Under the pieces are notes generated by a model. It made no database searches. It was not told the DNA's origin and saw only the letters and a program-made list of their open reading frames with translations. The position numbers and the translations under genes are program-made. Shown here piece after piece: positions 1 to 9,303 of a stretch of DNA of 64,000 bases. The stretch is from Protaetiibacter mangrovi (GTDB lineage: Bacteria; Actinomycetota; Actinomycetes; Actinomycetales; Microbacteriaceae), in the NCBI RefSeq assembly GCF_024752305.1, contig NZ_JANTHX010000003.1, positions 124,001 to 188,000 on the forward strand, in the 5' to 3' direction. Position 1 is the first letter of the stretch, and each line of letters starts with the position of its first letter.

Positions 1-1
1 C

Positions 2-43
2 AACACCGTCCCGGTCGAGGTCACGAAGATCAAGGTCAAGTAG
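2..43 (+). CDS. C-terminal end of an unidentified protein (partial)
   Basis: Only 13 codons and a TAG stop are inside the window; they read NTVPVEVTKIKVK. The reading frame is supported only by the strong hairpin that starts 10 bases after the stop, as expected for the end of a transcription unit. The residues are too few to name a family. In many actinobacteria thrS lies upstream of the HIT gene, but this tail does not look like a threonyl-tRNA synthetase C-terminus, so the gene stays unassigned. Confidence 0.4.
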   Translation, partial: NTVPVEVTKIKVK

Positions 44-52
44 TCGGGCCGA

Positions 53-85
53 CTCGGGGGTGGGCGCATCGCGCCCACCCCCGAG
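53..85 (+). terminator. Perfect 15-bp hairpin, probable terminator
   Basis: The arms at 53-67 and 71-85 are perfectly complementary over 15 bases with an ATC loop. No T-run follows, which is usual for actinobacterial terminators. The hairpin separates the unknown upstream gene from the HIT gene, whose promoter begins 18 bases further on. Confidence 0.8.
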
Positions 86-102
86 ATGTGCCACCGCGAG
101 CC

Positions 103-108
103 GATAAT
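103..108 (+). promoter_or_regulatory. -10 element (GATAAT) of the HIT gene
   Basis: GATAAT lies 9 bases before the ATG at 118. No ribosome-binding site fits between them, so the transcript is probably leaderless or nearly so. No -35 element is recognisable. Confidence 0.5.
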
Positions 109-117
109 CTGGCGGGG

Positions 118-681
118 ATGACACGCGACTACGACGGCACCGAGTACCCCGATGCCGAGCCCGCCGGCTCCTTCGCCGGCATCCCGGACGGCTTCGGGCG
201 GCTCTGGACGCCGCACCGGATCGCCTACATCGAGCAGGGCGGCGGGTCACCGGGCGACGACTGCGTCTTCTGCACGGCGCCCACCCTCTCCGACGAGGAC
301 GCGCTGATCGTGCACCGGGGCGAGAAGGCGTACGCCCTGCTCAACCTCTTCCCGTACAACAGCGGACACCTGCTCGTGGTGCCGTATCGGCACATCGCCA
401 CCTACGACGAGGCCGACGCGGCCGAGGTCTCCGAGATCGGCGAGATCACCCAGACCGCCATGCGCGTCATCCGCCGCACCTCCCGGGCCGACGGATTCAA
501 CATCGGCATGAACCAGGGGGCCATCGCGGGCGCCGGCATCGCCGGGCACCTGCACCAGCACGTGGTGCCCCGCTGGGCGACGGATGCCAACTTCTTCCCG
601 ATCATCGCCCGCACCAAGGCCCTGCCGAAGCTGCTCGGCGAGGTGCGGCAGGAGCTCGCCGAGGCCTGGCCCGCCCGCTGA
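118..681 (+). CDS. HIT-domain protein, probable Ap4A phosphorylase (Rv2613c-like)
   Basis: This 187-residue protein has the histidine-triad signature HLHQHVVPR (His144, His146 and His148) after the conserved NIGMNQG stretch, and a Cys49-x2-Cys52 pair in the N-terminal part. The closest family known to me is the mycobacterial Rv2613c type, which phosphorolyses diadenosine tetraphosphate to ADP and ATP; assignment of that reaction here is inference from the family. A GTG at 88 is in frame, but ATG 118 is preferred because a -10 hexamer lies just upstream and overlaps the longer version. In relatives this gene is followed by phosphatidylinositol mannoside genes before pdxS; here pdxS follows directly with its own promoter. 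Confidence 0.88.
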   Translation: MTRDYDGTEYPDAEPAGSFAGIPDGFGRLWTPHRIAYIEQGGGSPGDDCVFCTAPTLSDEDALIVHRGEKAYALLNLFPYNSGHLLVVPYRHIATYDEADAAEVSEIGEITQTAMRVIRRTSRADGFNIGMNQGAIAGAGIAGHLHQHVVPRWATDANFFPIIARTKALPKLLGEVRQELAEAWPAR

Positions 682-691
682 GCCCGGGCCA
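667..691 (+). terminator. Hairpin around the HIT-gene stop codon
   Basis: TGGCCCG (667-673) pairs perfectly with CGGGCCA (685-691). The 11-base loop contains the TGA stop (679-681). The next gene has its own promoter at 750, so this is a plausible 3' end of the transcription unit. Confidence 0.5.
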
Positions 692-749
692 CGTCCGACC
701 CCGTGGCCCCGTGTGTCGTCACGCGCGGTCGGCCCCTCCGCGGGCGGAA

Positions 750-755
750 TAGGAT
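750..755 (+). promoter_or_regulatory. -10 element (TAGGAT) of pdxS
   Basis: TAGGAT ends 7 bases before the pdxS ATG. That spacing puts transcription start at or next to the A of ATG, so the mRNA is probably leaderless. Confidence 0.6.
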
Positions 756-762
756 CTGGTGC

Positions 763-1666
<904 letters not shown>

Positions 1667-1677
<11 letters not shown>

Positions 1678-2275
1678 CCCCGGCTCGGTCGCGCAGGTCG
1701 GCGTGCTCGCCCTGCAGGGCGATGTGCGCGAGCACCTCGCGGTGCTCCGCGGGCTCGGTGCGGAGGCGATCCCGGTGCGGCGCCCCGAGGAGCTGGCGAC
1801 GGTCTCCGGTCTGGTGATCCCGGGCGGGGAGTCGAGCGTCATCGACAAGCTCTCCCGGCTCTTCGGGATCGCGGAGCCCCTGCGCGCGCGCATCGCCGCG
1901 GGCATGCCGGTGTACGGGACCTGCGCGGGCCTGATCATGCTCGCCGACACCGTGCTCGACTCCATCACGGGGCAGCAGAGCCTCGGCGGGCTCGACGTGG
2001 CGGTGCGCCGCAACGCCTTCGGCAACCAGAACGACTCCTTCGAGACCGATCTGGACATCCCCGAGCTGGGCGAGCCCGCCGTGCACGCGGTCTTCATCCG
2101 CGCGCCGGTGGTCGAGTCGGTGGGGCCGCGCGCCTCCGTGCTGGCGTCGCTGCCCGACGGGCGGGTGGTCGCGGTCGAGCAGGACAACCTGCTGGGCACC
2201 TCGTTCCATCCCGAGGTCACGGGGGAGCACCGCTTCCACGAGCGCTTCCTCGACCGGGTGCGCGCCGCCGCCTGA
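1667..2275 (+). CDS. pdxT: PLP synthase glutaminase subunit PdxT
   Basis: PdxT hydrolyses glutamine and channels ammonia to PdxS. The 202-residue class-I-like amidotransferase shows the oxyanion motif PGGESSV (residues 52-58), the nucleophile Cys86 in VYGTCAGLI, and the His181/Glu183 pair in [11 protein letters not shown]. Translation starts at GTG 1667 inside the end of pdxS. No terminator follows; the next gene begins 39 bases downstream. Confidence 0.96.
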
Positions 2276-2314
2276 CCGCTCGCGGGATGCGGCGCGACCG
2301 GCCATGCTGTCGGC

Positions 2315-2941
2315 ATGAGCCTCTACGCCGACTTCGCCCCGCGCCGCACCGCCCAGATCATCGCCGACGCCCTGGCGATCGGGGTGACCGTCGTCGCCGT
2401 GCTGGTCGGCGTCGCGGTGCACAACGCGATCGCGGTGCTCGGCGGCGTGTGGGCGCAGCTCGAGGACGCGGGCACGGGCTTCGAGGACACGATGGGCGAG
2501 ATCGGCGGCACCCTCGGCGACGTGCCGCTCATCGGGGGCGGCATCCGCGCGCCGTTCGACGCGGCATCCGACGCGGGGGGCTCGCTCGCGGACGCCGGAC
2601 GGACGGGTCAGGCGGCCGTCGAGACCCTGGCGACGGTCGCCGGCATCGGCGTCGCGTTCCTGCCGATCGCGGTCGTCCTGCTGCTGTGGCTCTGGCCCCG
2701 CCTGCGCTTCGCGTGGCGGTCGGCCGAGACCCGCGCACTGCTGCGACTCGAGGACGGGGAACGGTTGCTCGCCCTGCGGGCGCTCGACGACGCGCGGGCC
2801 TCGGAGCTGCTGCGCATCTCACCGCGCGCGCTCTCGGGGTGGCGCGCGGACGAACCGCAGATCGTGCGCGCTCTGGCGGCCCTCGAGGCGCGGCAGTACG
2901 GCGTCCGGCTGCCCGACCCGGGTGCCGCGACGGCCCGCTGA
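2315..2941 (+). CDS. Uncharacterised two-helix membrane protein
   Basis: This is a 208-residue protein with two clear hydrophobic segments, roughly residues 16-36 and 105-128, separated by a Gly/Ala/Asp-rich loop likely to be extracytoplasmic. The last 75 residues are charged and helical and probably cytoplasmic. No enzyme motif is recognisable. A CATGCT hexamer lies 6 bases before the ATG and could serve as a weak -10 of a leaderless transcript. It sits between pdxT and yebC. Function is unknown; the membrane topology is a prediction from hydropathy read by eye. Confidence 0.75.
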   Translation: MSLYADFAPRRTAQIIADALAIGVTVVAVLVGVAVHNAIAVLGGVWAQLEDAGTGFEDTMGEIGGTLGDVPLIGGGIRAPFDAASDAGGSLADAGRTGQAAVETLATVAGIGVAFLPIAVVLLLWLWPRLRFAWRSAETRALLRLEDGERLLALRALDDARASELLRISPRALSGWRADEPQIVRALAALEARQYGVRLPDPGAATAR

Positions 2942-2953
2942 GTGCGACCCGGA

Positions 2954-2959
2954 TAGACT
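2954..2959 (+). promoter_or_regulatory. -10 element (TAGACT) of yebC
   Basis: TAGACT lies 29 bases before the yebC GTG, followed by a short leader that carries a good ribosome-binding site, GAGAGGAG (2977-2984). Confidence 0.55.
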
Positions 2960-2988
2960 GGCCCGCGGATTTCTTCGAGAGGAGCACC

Positions 2989-3750
2989 GTGAGCGGGCAT
3001 TCCAAGTGGGCGACGACCAAGCACAAGAAGGCGGTCATCGACGCACGCCGGGCGAAGTCGTTCGCGAAGCTCATCAAGAACATCGAGGTGGCCGCCAAGA
3101 TGGGCGGGGCCGACCTGGCCGGCAACCCGACCCTGTACGACGCGGTGCAGAAGGCCAAGAAGACCTCGGTGCCGAACGACAACATCGACCGCGCGATCAA
3201 GCGCGGCGCGGGCATCTCGGGCGAGTCGGTCGACTACCAGAACATCATGTACGAGGCGTACGGCCCGAACGGGGTGGCGCTGCTCGTCGAGTGCCTCACC
3301 GACAACAAGAACCGTGCGGCTGCCGAGGTGCGCACGGCGCTCAGCCGCAACGGGGCGACCCTGGCCGACCCGGGTTCGGTGTCGTACAACTTCGCGCGGA
3401 AGGGCGTCATCTCGATCACCAAGGCCGACGGGGTCACCGAGGACGCGATCCTCGAGGCCGTGATGGAGGCGGGCGTGGAGGACGTCGTCGACCAGGGCGG
3501 CGGGTTCGAGGTCATCACCGACCCCTCGGAGCTCGTGGCGGCGCGCTCGGCCCTCCAGGACGCGGGACTCGACTACGACTCCGCGGAGGCCGAGTTCGTG
3601 CCGAGCCTCAAGGTGGAGGTCGACGCCGAGACGGCTCGCAAGGTGTTCCGGATCATCGACGCGCTCGAGGACAGCGACGACGTGCAGAACGTCTTCAGCA
3701 ACTTCGACATCCCGGCCGACGTGCAGGCCGAGCTCGACGCCGAGGACTGA
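2989..3750 (+). CDS. YebC/PmpR-family protein
   Basis: The family was long annotated as transcriptional regulators, and members are also reported to help translation of polyproline stretches. The 253-residue length and the N-terminus [20 protein letters not shown] are diagnostic. The GTG start has an excellent ribosome-binding site four bases upstream, which rejects the much longer open frame from 2287. The gene stands immediately before ruvCAB, its usual actinobacterial position. Confidence 0.95.
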   Translation: MSGHSKWATTKHKKAVIDARRAKSFAKLIKNIEVAAKMGGADLAGNPTLYDAVQKAKKTSVPNDNIDRAIKRGAGISGESVDYQNIMYEAYGPNGVALLVECLTDNKNRAAAEVRTALSRNGATLADPGSVSYNFARKGVISITKADGVTEDAILEAVMEAGVEDVVDQGGGFEVITDPSELVAARSALQDAGLDYDSAEAEFVPSLKVEVDAETARKVFRIIDALEDSDDVQNVFSNFDIPADVQAELDAED

Positions 3751-3768
3751 TCCATCGCCGGCCGGGCG

Positions 3769-4335
3769 TTGCGCGTGCTCGGGATCGATCCCGGGCTGAC
3801 GCGGTGCGGCGTCGGCGTCGTCGACGTGCAGCCGAACCGACAGGTCTCGCTCGTGCACGTCGACGTCATCCGCACACCCGCGGATGCCGAGCTGCCCGCG
3901 CGCCTGCTCGCGATCTCCCAGGGCATCGCGGCCGTGATCGCCGAGTTCGCGCCCGACGCGGTCGCGGTCGAGCGCGTCTTCGCGCAGCAGAACCTGCGCA
4001 CCGTCATGGGTACGGCGCAGGCGAGCGGCATCGCGGTCTCGAAGGCCGCGGAGGCGGGGCTCCCGGTGGCGCTGCACACGCCGAGCGAGGTCAAGGCGGC
4101 CATCACCGGATACGGCTCGGCCGACAAGGCGCAGGTCGGCACGATGGTGGCGCGCGTGCTCGGGCTGAGCGAGGTGCCAGGACCGGCGGATGCGGCAGAT
4201 GCCCTGGCGATCGCCATCTGCCACGGCTGGCGCGGAGGCGCGACCGCCCCCGACGCGGGAGCGAGCGGCGGATTGACCCCGGCGCAACGGGCGTGGCGCG
4301 ACGCCGAGAAGTCCGCGGCGAAACGTAGACTCTAG
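3769..4335 (+). CDS. ruvC: Holliday junction resolvase RuvC
   Basis: RuvC cuts Holliday junctions held by RuvAB. The catalytic acidic residues of the RNase-H fold are present: D7 in GIDPG, E68 in AVERVF, and D141 and D144 in [10 protein letters not shown]. Length is 188 residues. The likely start is TTG 3769, giving MRVLGIDPG as in homologues; the next in-frame candidate, GTG 3775, would remove two residues of the first strand. It lies 18 bases after yebC. Confidence 0.95.
   Translation: MRVLGIDPGLTRCGVGVVDVQPNRQVSLVHVDVIRTPADAELPARLLAISQGIAAVIAEFAPDAVAVERVFAQQNLRTVMGTAQASGIAVSKAAEAGLPVALHTPSEVKAAITGYGSADKAQVGTMVARVLGLSEVPGPADAADALAIAICHGWRGGATAPDAGASGGLTPAQRAWRDAEKSAAKRRL
4326..4331 (+). 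promoter_or_regulatory. -10 element (TAGACT) of ruvA inside ruvC
   Basis: TAGACT lies in the last codons of ruvC and ends 7 bases before the ruvA ATG. It suggests an internal promoter that gives a leaderless ruvAB transcript besides read-through from yebC. Confidence 0.5.
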
Positions 4336-4338
4336 AAC

Positions 4339-4950
4339 ATGATTTCGAGTGTCCGCGGAACGGTGCTGCACGTCACCGGGGGGAGCGCGGTCATCGAGGT
4401 CGGCGGCATCGGCATGTCGGTGGCGCTCACGCCCGAGCACGCGTTGAGCCTGCGGGTCGGTTCCGAGGCGTCGGTGCACACCGCCCTCATCGTCCGCGAA
4501 GACGACCTCAGCCTGTTCGGCTTCGCCACGCGCGAGCAGCTCGAGCTCTTCGACCTGCTGCGCGGGGTGTCGGGCGTCGGGCCCAAGTCGGCGCTCGGCG
4601 TGCTGGCGCAGCTCGCCCCCGACGAGATCGCGCGGGCCGTCGCCGACGAGGACGACGCGCCCTTCCGCCGGGTCTCGGGCATCGGGCCGAAGACCGCGAA
4701 GCTCATCACCGTCTCACTGGCCGGCAAGCTCGTGGCGCCGGCCGCCGTGCGGTCCGGCGCCCCCGTGGTGGCCCGGGGCGCGGATGTCGTGACGGCGCTC
4801 GTGGGGCTCGGCTGGCCGGAGCGCACCGCCGGCGCCGCCGTCGACGAGCTGCTCGGCGAGCTCGGCGACACCGCCCCCGCCGACACGGCGGCGCTGCTCC
4901 GGCTCGCGCTCTCGCGGCTCGGTCCCCAGCGTGCGGGGGCGCGCTCGTGA
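4339..4950 (+). CDS. ruvA: Holliday junction helicase subunit RuvA
   Basis: RuvA binds the four-way junction and loads RuvB. The 203-residue protein begins [12 protein letters not shown] as in the family and carries the two helix-hairpin-helix motifs [14 protein letters not shown] and [13 protein letters not shown], followed by a flexible linker and the C-terminal RuvB-contact domain. The ATG follows ruvC by 3 bases; the stop overlaps the ruvB start (GTGA). Confidence 0.96.
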   Translation: MISSVRGTVLHVTGGSAVIEVGGIGMSVALTPEHALSLRVGSEASVHTALIVREDDLSLFGFATREQLELFDLLRGVSGVGPKSALGVLAQLAPDEIARAVADEDDAPFRRVSGIGPKTAKLITVSLAGKLVAPAAVRSGAPVVARGADVVTALVGLGWPERTAGAAVDELLGELGDTAPADTAALLRLALSRLGPQRAGARS

Positions 4951-5987
4951 GCGACCCGATCACGGCGCCCGATCCCGAGAACGAGGCCGAGCTCGCCTTC
5001 GAGGGCGCGCTGCGTCCGCGCTCGCTCGCCGAGTTCGTCGGGCAGTCAAAGGCGCGCGGCCAGCTCGAGCTGCTGCTGCGTGCCGCGGAGCTGCAGCAGC
5101 GCGCGCCCGATCACATCCTGCTCGCCGGTCCGCCAGGCCTCGGCAAGACGACGCTCGCGATGATCGTCGCCCACGAGGGGGCGCGGCCCCTGCGCATGTC
5201 GAGCGGCCCCGCCATCCAGCACGCCGGGGACCTGGCCGCATTGCTGTCGAGCCTCGTGCCGGGCGAGGTGCTGTTCATCGACGAGATCCACCGGATGGCG
5301 CGAAGCGCCGAGGAGATGCTCTACCTCGCGATGGAGGACTTCCGGATCGACATCATGGTGGGCAAGGGCGCCGGCGCCACCAGCATCCCGCTCGACCTGG
5401 CTCCGTTCACCCTCGTGGGCGCGACGACCCGCTCCGGCCTGCTGCCGAATCCGCTGCGCGATCGCTTCGGCTTCACCGCCCACCTCGAGTTCTACGACGA
5501 CACCGAGCTCGACGAGGTGCTCGGCCGCGCGGCTCGGCTGCTCGGGCTGGATCTCGCGCCGCGGGCGCGGGCCGAGATCGCCTCCCGCAGCCGCGGAACC
5601 CCCCGGATCGCCAACCGGCTGCTGCGGCGGGTGCGCGACTACGCGCTCGTCCACGACCGCGACGCCGACGAAGCGGTCGTGCACGAGGCGCTCGAGCTCT
5701 ACGATGTCGACCCGATCGGGCTGGACCGTCTGGATCGCGCGGTGCTCGACACCCTGATCACGCGGTTCGACGGAGGACCGGTCGGCCTCTCGACGCTGGC
5801 GGTCTCGGTCGGCGAGGAGTCCGAGACGATCGAATCCGTCGTGGAGCCGTTCCTGGTGCGCATCGGCATGATCAGCCGCACCCCCCGCGGCCGGGTGGCG
5901 ACCCCCCGCGCGTGGGAGCACCTGGGGCGGCGTCCGCCGTCGGCCGCACCGACCGTGTCGGGGACGCTGTTCGACGATGACGTATGA
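4947..5987 (+). CDS. ruvB: Holliday junction helicase motor RuvB
   Basis: RuvB is the hexameric AAA+ motor for branch migration. In 346 residues it shows Walker A GPPGLGKT (61-68), Walker B LFIDEIH (109-115), the sensor-1 region [10 protein letters not shown], the arginine finger context NPLRDRFGF, and a C-terminal winged helix. Translation is coupled to ruvA through a four-base overlap. Its TGA stop lies within a TATGAT sequence that could be a -10 for the following Sec genes. Confidence 0.97.
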   Translation: MSDPITAPDPENEAELAFEGALRPRSLAEFVGQSKARGQLELLLRAAELQQRAPDHILLAGPPGLGKTTLAMIVAHEGARPLRMSSGPAIQHAGDLAALLSSLVPGEVLFIDEIHRMARSAEEMLYLAMEDFRIDIMVGKGAGATSIPLDLAPFTLVGATTRSGLLPNPLRDRFGFTAHLEFYDDTELDEVLGRAARLLGLDLAPRARAEIASRSRGTPRIANRLLRRVRDYALVHDRDADEAVVHEALELYDVDPIGLDRLDRAVLDTLITRFDGGPVGLSTLAVSVGEESETIESVVEPFLVRIGMISRTPRGRVATPRAWEHLGRRPPSAAPTVSGTLFDDDV

Positions 5988-6015
5988 TTCTCGGGGACCG
6001 CGAAGCCTCGCTCCG

Positions 6016-6021
6016 TAGGCT
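6016..6021 (+). promoter_or_regulatory. Possible -10 (TAGGCT) for yajC-secDF
   Basis: TAGGCT lies 42 bases before yajC. A second candidate, TATGAT at 5983-5988, overlaps the ruvB stop. Either could start the yajC-secD-secF mRNA; the sequence alone does not decide between them. Confidence 0.4.
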
Positions 6022-6063
6022 GGCCGCCGTTCCTCACACATCCCGGAAGGCTCCCCTCTCCTC

Positions 6064-6477
6064 ATGGACTACACGCTGATCCTGCTCGCCGGCCTGCTGG
6101 TGGTCATGATCTTCTTCACCTGGCGCAGTTCCCGTAAGCGCAAGGCCGAAGCCGAGAACATGCAGACCAAGCTCGTCCCCGGCGCGGAGATCATGACGCA
6201 GCACGGCATCTTCGGCACCCTCATCTCGCTCGACGACGAGAAGAACGAGGCGATCGTCGAGACGACCCCCGGCACCAAGCTGCGCGTGCACCGCCAGACG
6301 ATCGTGCGCGTCGTCGACCCGACCGAGCTCGAGCACGCCGACGAGGACGTCATCGTCGACGAGCCGGAGACCGAGGCCGTCGAGGCCGAGGACGCGGCGA
6401 CCGAGGCGGTCGAGCCGGAGTTCGGCGAGCGGGTGGAGAAGCCCAAGCGCGCCCCGCGCACGAAGCCGACCGAGTAA
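6064..6477 (+). CDS. yajC: Sec translocase accessory protein YajC
   Basis: The 137-residue protein has one N-terminal membrane helix (about residues 4-20) followed by a basic patch RSSRKRKAE and the YajC fold, with PGAEIMTQHGIFGTL as the conserved core. The C-terminal tail from about residue 90 is rich in Glu and Asp. YajC associates with SecDF at the translocon. The ORF ends with TAA, rare in this window, 2 bases before secD. Confidence 0.94.
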   Translation: MDYTLILLAGLLVVMIFFTWRSSRKRKAEAENMQTKLVPGAEIMTQHGIFGTLISLDDEKNEAIVETTPGTKLRVHRQTIVRVVDPTELEHADEDVIVDEPETEAVEAEDAATEAVEPEFGERVEKPKRAPRTKPTE

Positions 6478-6479
6478 CC

Positions 6480-8237
6480 GTGGCAGCACGCAGCACGCCG
6501 GTCCGCAAGGCCTGGCGCTCTCTCTCCTGGCTTGCGGGCATCATCGTCCTGCTGGTCGGGCTCAACACCGCGGGCGCCCTCTGGTGGGGCTGGGGCTGGG
6601 CCCCGAAGCTCGCTCTCGACCTCGAGGGCGGCACCCAGATCATCCTGACGCCGACGCTCGAGGACGGGCAGACGGTCACCGACGAGCAGCTCCAGCAGTC
6701 GGTGCAGATCATCCGCAACCGCATCGACGCGGCAGGCGTCTCGGAGTCCGAGATCACCACCCAGGGCGGCGACAAGATCGTCATCTCGATCCCGGGTACG
6801 CCGGATCAGGCCACCCTCGAACGCATCAAGGCCTCCGCCAAGATGGAGTTCCGCGCCGTGCTGCTCGCCGGCACGCCCTCGACGTCCACGGCATCGCCGA
6901 CCGACGAGCCGACCGACGACGCGACGGCGTCGGCGACCGAGAGCCCGGCTCCGACCGACACCCCGGCGCCGAGCGACACGCCCACGGCGACCCCCACCGA
7001 CGGCTCGGACACCTCGTGGATCACCCCGGCGCTGCAGGAGCAGTACGACGCCTTCACCTGCGACCAGGTGCAGGACTCGGGAGCCAACACGGCGCCGGCG
7101 GACGAGCCGCTCATCACCTGCAACCAGGCCGGCACGGAGAAGTACCTGCTCGGCCCGGTCGAGGTCGAGGGCGCCGACATCTCGGACGCCCAGGCGGGCG
7201 TCAAGACGACGTCGACCGGCTCGTCCACGGGCGAGTGGGTGGTCAACCTCACCTTCAACTCGGACGGCACGGCCGCGTTCGCGGATGTCACGACGCGACT
7301 GGTGTCGCTCGAGGATCCGCGCAACCGCTTCGCGGTGGTGCTCGACGGCGCCGTGGTGATCGCCCCGACGGCGAACGACGCCATCACCGACGGCCACGCG
7401 CAGATCTCCGGCGGGTTCACCCAGGAGTCGGCGAAGACCCTCGCGGATCAGCTCAAGTACGGTGCACTGCCGGTGGGCTTCACGGTCGAGAGCACCGACA
7501 CCATCTCGGCGACCCTCGGAGCCTCGCAGCTCCAGAGCGGCCTGATCGCGGGCCTCATCGGCCTCATCGTGGTGTTCATCTACTCGCTGTTCCAGTACCG
7601 GCTGCTCGGCACCGTCACGATCGCGTCGCTCATCGTGGCGGGCGTGATCACGTACTTCGTGGTCAACATCCTGTCCTGGCGCGAGGGCTACCGGCTCTCG
7701 CTCGCGGGCGTCGCGGGTCTGATCGTCGCCATCGGCTTCACGGCCGACTCGTTCATCGTCTACTTCGAGCGCATCCGCGACGAGCTGCGCGACGGCCGCG
7801 GCCTCGTCGGTGCCGTCGAGGCGGGCTGGAAGCGTGCGCTGCGCACGGTGCTGGCCGCCAAGAGCGTCAACCTGCTGTCGGCGATCATCCTCTTCGTGCT
7901 CGCGGTGGGCTCGGTACGCGGTTTCGCGCTCACCCTCGGCGTCACCACCGTGATCGACGTGATCATCGTCATCCTGTTCACGCACCCCGTGCTGCAGCTG
8001 CTCGCCTCCACGAAGTTCTTCTCGAGCGGGCACCCCGCGACCGGGCTCGACCCGACCGCCCTCGGTGCGGTGTACCGCGGGCGCGCGGAGTTCCGGATCT
8101 CGAAGGACGCGCGCCGCCAGGGCGCCAGCCGCGAGGCCGAGCGTCGCCAGACTATCGCCGAGCGCAAGGCGGCCGAGCTCGAAGCCGCGAGCACCGGATC
8201 GAAGAAGTCCACGAGCGGGAAGAAGGAGGCACGCTGA
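6480..8237 (+). CDS. secD: Protein translocase subunit SecD
   Basis: SecD uses the proton gradient with SecF to pull exported proteins outwards. The 585-residue protein has an N-terminal membrane helix (about 14-36), the DLEGG motif, a large extracytoplasmic domain, and five C-terminal helices with the conserved GLIVVFIYSLFQYR and AIGFTADSFIVYFERI regions. A Ser/Thr/Pro/Asp-rich low-complexity stretch occupies about residues 131-177 of the extracytoplasmic domain. GTG 6480 follows yajC by 2 bases. The C-terminal tail is strongly charged and cytoplasmic. Confidence 0.96.
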   Translation: MAARSTPVRKAWRSLSWLAGIIVLLVGLNTAGALWWGWGWAPKLALDLEGGTQIILTPTLEDGQTVTDEQLQQSVQIIRNRIDAAGVSESEITTQGGDKIVISIPGTPDQATLERIKASAKMEFRAVLLAGTPSTSTASPTDEPTDDATASATESPAPTDTPAPSDTPTATPTDGSDTSWITPALQEQYDAFTCDQVQDSGANTAPADEPLITCNQAGTEKYLLGPVEVEGADISDAQAGVKTTSTGSSTGEWVVNLTFNSDGTAAFADVTTRLVSLEDPRNRFAVVLDGAVVIAPTANDAITDGHAQISGGFTQESAKTLADQLKYGALPVGFTVESTDTISATLGASQLQSGLIAGLIGLIVVFIYSLFQYRLLGTVTIASLIVAGVITYFVVNILSWREGYRLSLAGVAGLIVAIGFTADSFIVYFERIRDELRDGRGLVGAVEAGWKRALRTVLAAKSVNLLSAIILFVLAVGSVRGFALTLGVTTVIDVIIVILFTHPVLQLLASTKFFSSGHPATGLDPTALGAVYRGRAEFRISKDARRQGASREAERRQTIAERKAAELEAASTGSKKSTSGKKEAR

Positions 8238-9253
8238 TGGCCGGCCCGTTCCAGCGTCTCGGCAACGACCTCTACACCGGCGCGCGCAAGGTCGACTTCG
8301 TCGGCCGGCGGCGGATGTGGTTCACGATCGCCGCCGTGCTCATGATCGCGTCGATCGCGGTCCCGTTCGTGCGGGGTGGCGGGAACTTCCTGAACGGCTT
8401 CAACTTCGGCATCGAGTTCCGCGGCGGGTCGCAGTTCCTCGTCGCGGACGTGCCGGAGTCGCACATCCCGATCGACACGGGGCTCGCCGAGACCGCCGTG
8501 CACGATGTCGTGTCGGATGCCGTGGTGCGCGTCAGCACGGTCGGCGACGACGGCGTGCGCGTGCAGACCGACCAGCTCACCGATCAGGAGACGCAGCAGG
8601 TCACGCTCAACCTCGAGGACGCCTACGGCACCGACTCGGTCTCGTCGTCGTTCATCGGCGCGACCTGGGGCGCCGACATCACCGAGAGCGCGCTGCGCGC
8701 CCTCGGGGTGTTCATCGTGCTGGCCCTCGTCTTCATGGCGCTCTACTTCCGCACCTGGAAGATGTCGATCGCCGCCATCCTGAAGCTCATGCACGACCTG
8801 ATCATCAGCGTCGGCATCTACGCGGCCACGGGGTGGGAGATCACCCCCGCCGCGGTGATCGGCTTCCTGACGATCCTCGGCTATTCGCTCTACGACACCG
8901 TCGTGGTGTTCGACAAGATCCGCGAGAACACCGCGGAGCTCGGCGACGACTCGCATCGCACCTTCGGCGAGGCGGTCAACCTCGCCGTCAACCAGACGCT
9001 CGTGCGTTCGATCAACACCGGTGTCGTCGCGGCCCTGCCGGTCGCCGCCATCCTGTTCATCGGCGCCTTCGTGCTGGGTGCCGACACGCTGCGCGACATC
9101 TCGCTCGCGCTGCTGGTCGGAACGATCGCGGGCACGTACTCGACGCCCGCGTTCGGTGCTCCGCTCTACTCGGTGTTCCGCGAGGGCGAGCCCGAGATCG
9201 CGAAGCGCGACAAGCGCGTGCGGCAGCGCCGCGGCGAGACCGTCGCTGCCTGA
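8237..9253 (+). CDS. secF: Protein translocase subunit SecF
   Basis: SecF is the partner of SecD in the same RND-like complex. The 338-residue protein has the FGIEFRGG motif after the first helix and five further helices with GYSLYDTVVVFDKIREN, diagnostic for SecF. ATG 8237 shares one base with the secD stop and has AAGGAGG (8223-8229) seven bases upstream, which rejects the longer open frame. Confidence 0.97.
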   Translation: MAGPFQRLGNDLYTGARKVDFVGRRRMWFTIAAVLMIASIAVPFVRGGGNFLNGFNFGIEFRGGSQFLVADVPESHIPIDTGLAETAVHDVVSDAVVRVSTVGDDGVRVQTDQLTDQETQQVTLNLEDAYGTDSVSSSFIGATWGADITESALRALGVFIVLALVFMALYFRTWKMSIAAILKLMHDLIISVGIYAATGWEITPAAVIGFLTILGYSLYDTVVVFDKIRENTAELGDDSHRTFGEAVNLAVNQTLVRSINTGVVAALPVAAILFIGAFVLGADTLRDISLALLVGTIAGTYSTPAFGAPLYSVFREGEPEIAKRDKRVRQRRGETVAA

Positions 9254-9278
9254 TCCGGTGACGTGCGCCCTCCCCGCC

Positions 9279-9284
9279 TAGAAT
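9279..9284 (+). promoter_or_regulatory. -10 element (TAGAAT) of rel
   Basis: TAGAAT lies 19 bases before the rel ATG. A purine-rich GGGAGG (9293-9298) in between can serve as the ribosome-binding site. Confidence 0.55.
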
Positions 9285-9303
9285 CAGAGGTCCGGGAGGG
9301 CGC

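Noticed and set aside
88-117. Upstream GTG start of the HIT gene
   Set aside because: It would place the start codon before the -10 element at 103-108 and add residues not expected in the family.
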